NCBI RefSeq assembly: GCF_019049285.1
Contig: NZ_JAGMUL010000042.1
Location: 62,001-126,000 of the forward strand
DNA: 64,000 bases
Reading direction: 5' to 3'
Source of the DNA: Streptomyces sp. AC550_RSS872
GTDB taxonomy: Bacteria; Actinomycetota; Actinomycetes; Streptomycetales; Streptomycetaceae
Shown piece by piece: positions 58,774-64,000 of the stretch. Every line of letters begins with the position of its first letter. The stretch's first letter is position 1. Below the pieces are notes generated by a model. It searched no databases, was not told where the DNA came from, and saw only the letters and a program-made list of their open reading frames with translations. The position numbers and the translations under genes are program-made.

Positions 58774-58990
58774 GGCGCCGTGCAGGGGGCTGACAGGGTT
58801 CGCTGTGATCGCGGTCGTCATCGGGGTCGGTTACGCGATCGGCCGCCTCGGCCACCTCGGCGTCCACGGCCGTGAGGTCCTCACCAACCTGGCCTTCCAT
58901 GTGGCGTCCCCGGCCCTGCTGTTCACCACCCACGAGGCCGACATGATCCGCCGGACAGGCCCTGGCCGTGGTGGCGGCCTTGATGAGTCG
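58774..58990 (+). pseudogene. N-terminal remnant of an AEC-family (auxin efflux carrier) transporter
   Basis: The stretch LTGFAVIAVVIGVGYAIGRL followed by GREVLTNLAFHVASPALLFTT is the typical start of a malonate/auxin efflux type transporter. A GTG that would give the family start MQG is out of frame by an apparent 2-base loss just before this stretch. After HEADM the homology ends and only ~25 unrelated codons follow, so at least 230 residues are missing. It lies between two genes read on the other strand. Confidence 0.62.
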
Positions 58991-58997
58991 CTGCGGG

Positions 58998-59585
58998 TCA
59001 GCTCAGCGGGAAGATGCCGGTGTCGAGGACCAGCTTGAACGGTGCGGGTAGCGTGAGTTCTTCGCCGTACTCCACCGAAGCGAGGACCCGGTAAGTGCCG
59101 CTCTGCGGTTCTCCGTAAAGCGTCGCTGTGGGACGCCCCGACTGCCAGGCGTCCAAGAGCAGGTAGAGCGGCACGCCCGCCACGGCGTAGCCATGGGCCT
59201 TCTTGATGCGGTCGTGGTTCGCGTTGCTCTTCGACGTGACCTCGACGACAAGTTCGGCTTCGCCGGCATGCACGCGCGTGCCGCGGCGCAGGGCAGCCCG
59301 CGGCACCACACACAGGTCGGGCATGAAGAGACCGCCCGTCTCCGGGCACGTGAGGCCGAGTGTCTGATAGATGCCCCAGTCGTCTGGAATCGCTGTGTAC
59401 AGGCGACGCTGAACCAGCTCAGCAGTGTCATTGTGCTCTTCGGACGGCGGCGGCGACACGGTGACGATCCCTTCGATGATCTCCACCTTGCTGCCCTCGG
59501 GGGCGTCCGTCTCCTCCCAGACACGGACGATCTCGTCCCAGTCCGTGTTCTCGGGAGAGCCGGACTCGGCAGCGAGTGCGCTCAT
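58998..59585 (-). CDS. Uma2-family (DUF820) restriction-endonuclease-like protein
   Basis: 195-aa protein; ATG 59585 is chosen for its GGAGACC site (ATG 59597 is an alternative). PD-(D/E)XK fold elements: KVEIIEGIVTVSPPPSEEHND with the active-site Glu, FMPDLCVVP with the Asp, and ELVVEVTSKSNANHDRIKKAHGYA with ExxxK-type Glu-Lys. The family is greatly expanded in Streptomyces, and its role is unknown. No methylase or toxin-antitoxin partner is near. Confidence 0.85.
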   Translation of the reverse strand: MSALAAESGSPENTDWDEIVRVWEETDAPEGSKVEIIEGIVTVSPPPSEEHNDTAELVQRRLYTAIPDDWGIYQTLGLTCPETGGLFMPDLCVVPRAALRRGTRVHAGEAELVVEVTSKSNANHDRIKKAHGYAVAGVPLYLLLDAWQSGRPTATLYGEPQSGTYRVLASVEYGEELTLPAPFKLVLDTGIFPLS

Positions 59586-59679
59586 GGCGGTCTCCAATCG
59601 GTCGTCACCGATCCCAGCATGCCGAACGGGACCGGCGACGGTCCACCGATCCCGTTCACCCGTACGAGGAAACCCCTGG

Positions 59680-60963
<1,284 letters not shown>

Positions 60964-60998
60964 GGCTTGGCTTCCTTCCGAGGGTTCCAGAAGCCGTA

Positions 60999-61040
60999 CG
61001 GCCCCTCCGAGCCGGTCGCGTGAGCAACTCGGAGGGGCCG
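60999..61040 (-). terminator. Hairpin between cdd and deoA
   Basis: A 13-bp perfect stem (CGGCCCCTCCGAG/CTCGGAGGGGCCG), extendable to 17 bp with a mismatch, lies in the 92-bp gap between two genes of one operon. It may act as a partial terminator or an RNA processing/stability element, which would lower deoA relative to cdd. Confidence 0.6.
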
Positions 61041-61055
61041 CACGGGGGTTACGAC

Positions 61056-61463
61056 TTACTTGCGGAGGTGGCCCGGCCCGAAGGCCTGGGGCAGCATCTC
61101 CGAGAGCGGCAGGATGCCCGCCGGGGTCTCCAGCAGCAGATCCGGGCCGCCGAACTCGTACAGCAGCTGGCGGCAGCGGCCGCACGGGACGAGGATGTCG
61201 CCCTTGCCGTCGACGCACGTGAAGTGCGTCAGTCGGCCGCCTCCCGAGTTCTGCAACTCGGAGACCAGTCCGCACTCGGCGCACAGGCCGATGCCGTACG
61301 ACGCGTTCTCGACGTTGCAGCCGGTGATCGTACGGCCGTCGTCGACGAGGGCCGCGACGCCGACCGGGTAGCCGGAGTACGGGGCGTAGGCGCGGGACAT
61401 GGCGTCCCGGGCCGCCGCGCGCAGCTTGTCCCAGTCGACGTCGTGGGAGGCGGCCGACGTCAC
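61056..61463 (-). CDS. cdd: Cytidine deaminase
   Basis: 135-aa zinc enzyme that converts (deoxy)cytidine to (deoxy)uridine for the thymidine/uridine phosphorylase step. GTG 61463 overlaps the stop of the permease gene by four bases (GTGA). Zinc ligands and catalytic Glu are C61-A-E63 (LCAECG) and C94/C97 (PCGRC). The length is that of the tetrameric small CDA class. Confidence 0.95.
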   Translation of the reverse strand: MTSAASHDVDWDKLRAAARDAMSRAYAPYSGYPVGVAALVDDGRTITGCNVENASYGIGLCAECGLVSELQNSGGGRLTHFTCVDGKGDILVPCGRCRQLLYEFGGPDLLLETPAGILPLSEMLPQAFGPGHLRK

Positions 61464-62737
61464 TTGCCCTCGCCCTTCTTGTACGGCAGGCCGTCCGCCT
61501 TCGGCATCCGCAGGCGTTGCGCGGACAGGACGAGGACGACCAGCGTGATGACGTACGGCGTGGCGGACACGACCTGGTTCGGGACCTCGTTGGTGGTGGC
61601 GTACCAGGCGAACACCAGGGCGCCGATCACCGCGGTGATCATCGACGGGGCGTACTTCTTGCGGATCACCAGCCAGATGGCGCCGATGATCAGCAGGAGC
61701 GCGCCGAGCAGCAGCAGGGCGTGGACGTTCTCCGAGCCGCCGCGCAGGTTGAGGCTGTCGGTGTAGCCGAACAGGCCGGCGCCGAGGGCGAGGCCGCCCG
61801 GCATCCAGTTGCCGAAGATCATCGCCGCGAGGCCGATGAAGCCACGGCCGCTGACCTGGCCCTCCAGATAGAAGGGGTTGGCGACGATGGACAGGAAGAC
61901 GCCGCCGAGGCCGGCGAGGCCGCCGGAGATGACCACCGCGATGTACTTGTACTTGTAGACGTTGACGCCGAGGGACTCGGCGGCGACCGGGTTCTCACCA
62001 CAGGAGCGCAGCCGCAGACCGAAGGCGGTGCGCCACAGGATCCACCAGGTGGCGGGGATCAGCGCCACGGCGATCAGGGTCAGCCACGAGACGTTGGTGA
62101 CCAGACCGCCGAGCAGACCGGCGATGTCCGAGATGAAGAACCAGCCCTGGTTGTTCAGGTCCCGCAGCCCGTCCGACAGACCCGGCACGGTGAAGTGACC
62201 GAGGGAGTCGATCGCCGGGGACTGCTTGGCGGAGCCGCCCGCGTGGCCCTCGAAGGCGAGGGGCGCGAGGTAGCGGGTGATGCCGAGGGCGAGGATGTTG
62301 ATCGCCACACCGGAGACGATGTGGTTGACCCGGAAGGTGACGGTCGCGATGGCGTGCAGGATGCCGCCGATGCAGCCGCCGATGATGCCGACGACGACAC
62401 CGGTCCACGGGCCCCACTGGAAGCCGGCCCAGGCGCCGAACCAGGTGCCGAGGATCATCATGCCCTCGAGGCCGATGTTGACGACGCCCGCCCGCTCGGC
62501 CCACAAGCCGCCGAGACCGGCGAGACCGATCGGCACGGCGAGCTGGAGCGCGGTGGACATCTGGCTGACGTTGGTGATGCCGTCGGCGCCGGTGATGATG
62601 CGGACGATCGAGGTCAGCGCCAGGGCTCCGGCGATGACCAGCAGCAGGACGGACCACGACAGGCGGCGGCCCGTCGGTGCCGCGGGCTGGAGCGTGGGCT
62701 GGTTGACGTCGACCGCTGAGGTCTGGGGGGTGGTCAT
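61460..62737 (-). CDS. Nucleoside ABC transporter permease (YufQ/NupQ type)
   Basis: 425-aa integral membrane protein with about ten helices of the branched-chain amino acid permease-like superfamily. Motifs: GGLWAERAGVVNIGLEGMMILGTWFGAW and CGENPVAAESLGVNVYKYKYIAVVISGGLAGLGGVFLS (the EAA-like loop). ATG 62737 overlaps the upstream stop by four bases. It should pair with the next permease and an ATPase to import ribo- and deoxyribonucleosides supplied by a BmpA-type binding lipoprotein outside the window. Confidence 0.9.
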   Translation of the reverse strand: MTTPQTSAVDVNQPTLQPAAPTGRRLSWSVLLLVIAGALALTSIVRIITGADGITNVSQMSTALQLAVPIGLAGLGGLWAERAGVVNIGLEGMMILGTWFGAWAGFQWGPWTGVVVGIIGGCIGGILHAIATVTFRVNHIVSGVAINILALGITRYLAPLAFEGHAGGSAKQSPAIDSLGHFTVPGLSDGLRDLNNQGWFFISDIAGLLGGLVTNVSWLTLIAVALIPATWWILWRTAFGLRLRSCGENPVAAESLGVNVYKYKYIAVVISGGLAGLGGVFLSIVANPFYLEGQVSGRGFIGLAAMIFGNWMPGGLALGAGLFGYTDSLNLRGGSENVHALLLLGALLLIIGAIWLVIRKKYAPSMITAVIGALVFAWYATTNEVPNQVVSATPYVITLVVLVLSAQRLRMPKADGLPYKKGEGK

Positions 62738-63858
62738 CGGCCGGCCACCTCCTTCGTGGTGTTGTTGTCGGCGCCGAGCACGTGACCGGCGGCCAGTTCC
62801 GCGCCGACCCGCCGCTGCTGGCGGCGCAGGCCCCACTCGCGTACGGCCTCGTAGGAGACGACGACCGAGAGCACGATCAGGCCCTGCATGATGACCGCGA
62901 TCTCCTTGTCGTAGCCGTGGAAGTCCAGCTCGGGCGAGGCCTTGTCGAGCCAGGCCCACAGCAGGGCGGCGAACGCGATGCCGACCGGGCTGTTGCGGCC
63001 GAGCAGGGCGATGCCGATGCCCAGGAAGCCGATGCCGGTGGGGAAGTTCAGGCTGTACGTGTGAGTGTCGCCGAGCAGGATCGGCAGGCCCGCGAGACCG
63101 GCGATGCCACCGGAGAGCAGCATCGCGGTGAGCACCATGCGCTTGGGGTCGACACCGGAGGCCGCGGCGGCGCTCTCCGAGGCGCCGGAGGCGCGCAGGT
63201 CGAAGCCGAAGCGGGTGCGGTTGAGGACGACCCAGTAGGCGATGCCGAGCAGGACGGCGAGGAAGACCAGGCCGTAGATCTCGCCGGCGTCGCCCATGTC
63301 GATGCCGGGGACCCAGCCGGACTCGTGCATCTCGCCGGTGGTGTTGTTGTTGCCGACCTTGACGCCGAAGACGCTCGGCAGCCACAGGTAGGCGATGACC
63401 GAGGTGGCGATGGCGTTCAGCATGATCGTCGCGACGACCTCGCTGACGCCGCGGGTGACCTTGAGGACACCGGCGATACCGGACCAGAAGGCGCCGGTGC
63501 AGACCGCGGTGAGGAGCAGCAGCGGGATCTGGATCGCGGCGGGCAGGTCCATGTGGGCGCCGACGACGGCGGCCATCATGGCGGCGAGCTGGTACTGGCC
63601 GTCGACGCCGATGTTGAACAGGTTCATCCGGAAGCCGATGGCCACCGCGAGGGCCGCGATGTAGTACATCGAGGCCTGGTTGATGACCAGCACCTGGATG
63701 TCGGAGAAGCCGATCTGCTCGAACATCAGGGTGTACGGCTCGACCGGGCTCTTGCCGGAGGCGAGCAGCACGATCGCGCTGAGCACGAAGGCCACGGCGA
63801 GCGCGATGACCGGTCCGGCCACCGCGAGGAGCACGCGCTCCTTGTCGAACTTCTTCAT
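62734..63858 (-). CDS. Nucleoside ABC transporter permease (YufP/NupP type)
   Basis: 374-aa permease with eight to nine helices. Landmarks: IAALAVAIGFRMNLFNIGVDGQYQLAAMMAAVVG, ATIMLNAIATSVIAYLWLP, and the EAA-like loop LRASGASESAAAASGVDPKRMVLTAMLLSGGIAGLAG. It is the second permease of the importer; its ATG shares one base with the stop of the ATPase gene, and its stop overlaps the next gene. Confidence 0.9.
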   Translation of the reverse strand: MKKFDKERVLLAVAGPVIALAVAFVLSAIVLLASGKSPVEPYTLMFEQIGFSDIQVLVINQASMYYIAALAVAIGFRMNLFNIGVDGQYQLAAMMAAVVGAHMDLPAAIQIPLLLLTAVCTGAFWSGIAGVLKVTRGVSEVVATIMLNAIATSVIAYLWLPSVFGVKVGNNNTTGEMHESGWVPGIDMGDAGEIYGLVFLAVLLGIAYWVVLNRTRFGFDLRASGASESAAAASGVDPKRMVLTAMLLSGGIAGLAGLPILLGDTHTYSLNFPTGIGFLGIGIALLGRNSPVGIAFAALLWAWLDKASPELDFHGYDKEIAVIMQGLIVLSVVVSYEAVREWGLRRQQRRVGAELAAGHVLGADNNTTKEVAGR

Positions 63859-64000
63859 CAGCGGGCCTCGTCTTCCGGAGCCTCGGGAGACTTGCGGATC
63901 TCGGGGGTGTCTGCGCCGGGCTCGGCGTTCTCGTCGTGTTCCAGGTGGCCGGTCGCGGCACCGGTCATGGCCGAACCCAGTTCCTCGGGCGTGATGGTGG
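63858..64000 (-). CDS. Nucleoside ABC transporter ATPase, C-terminal end only
   Basis: Only the last 47 codons are in the window (ending SAMTGA, then an acidic tail EHDENAEPGADTPEIRKSPE-like, and EDEAR). The preceding ITPEELG is the usual end of the double-domain BmpB/NupO-type ATPases of nucleoside importers. It is fused by a one-base overlap to the two permease genes. Assignment rests mainly on operon context. Confidence 0.78.
   Translation of the reverse strand, partial: TITPEELGSAMTGAATGHLEHDENAEPGADTPEIRKSPEAPEDEAR

Noticed and set aside
58998..59585. Restriction-modification or defence system around the Uma2 gene
   Set aside because: No methylase, helicase or toxin gene is near; isolated Uma2 genes are common in Streptomyces.

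Overview
The window is about 72 percent G+C, has GC-rich third codon positions, frequent GTG starts, many probable leaderless promoters and short intergenic hairpins. Together with recognisable genes (afsQ1/afsQ2/sigQ, class III adenylate cyclase, XRE/DUF397 remnants) this points to the core chromosome of a Streptomyces. I see no rRNA or tRNA gene, CRISPR array, insertion sequence with a transposase, prophage or antibiotic cluster. Nearly all genes are ordinary conserved actinobacterial genes.

Layout. 1-7.2 kb: truncated drug-efflux ABC ATPase, threonine ammonia-lyase, MarR regulator, sigma-like small protein plus membrane partner, cystathionine gamma-synthase, membrane-anchored repeat protein, msrA and a DUF3885 gene. 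7.3-17.5 kb: SRPBCC protein, MmyB-type regulator divergent from a zinc alcohol dehydrogenase, VOC protein, ABM-truncated-haemoglobin fusion, large secreted subtilase, a decayed locus (protease fragment joined to the tail of an XRE regulator, then DUF397) and an L,D-transpeptidase lipoprotein. 17.7-25.2 kb: small proteins, a LAXTG sortase substrate, a lipoprotein, hutH, a GAF-GGDEF diguanylate cyclase, an enoyl-CoA hydratase and adenylate cyclase. 25.3-33.5 kb: the acyl-CoA carboxylase block (birA, pccB, epsilon subunit, maf, accA) ending in a TetR gene. 33.6-45.6 kb and 55.4-64 kb: genes for nucleoside uptake and breakdown. 45.7-53.4 kb: a P-loop kinase, sigQ/afsQ1/afsQ2/lipoprotein, VanZ, PspC and an MFS exporter. 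53.4-59.6 kb: LysR regulator, hydrolase, adenosine deaminase, secreted protein, sigma factor with SnoaL tail, STAS protein, AEC transporter remnant, Uma2 nuclease.

How the genes work together. The ABC importer (ATPase, two permeases), cytidine deaminase, thymidine phosphorylase, adenosine deaminase, purine nucleoside phosphorylase, a PGM2-like phosphopentose mutase candidate, deoxyribose-phosphate aldolase and an adjacent aldehyde dehydrogenase pair form a complete inferred route from external nucleosides to glyceraldehyde-3-phosphate and acetate. The main new observation is a palindrome, CTACGCGCGTAG, that sits just upstream of the purine phosphorylase (37087), deoC (42219) and, with one mismatch, adenosine deaminase (55397). 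Each copy lies in front of a -10-like hexamer placed so that the mRNA would start at, or within a base or so of, the start codon. This looks like a dispersed nucleoside-catabolism regulon with a shared repressor; a DeoR-type gene at 33.6 kb is one candidate regulator.

Other notable structure: a 65-115 bp repeat found four times, always filling the gap between convergent genes and twice running almost exactly from stop codon to stop codon; a 186-bp MITE-like element with 31-bp perfect terminal inverted repeats; an AfsQ1-type box between sigQ and afsQ1; and an 18-bp perfect palindrome in front of the TetR gene.
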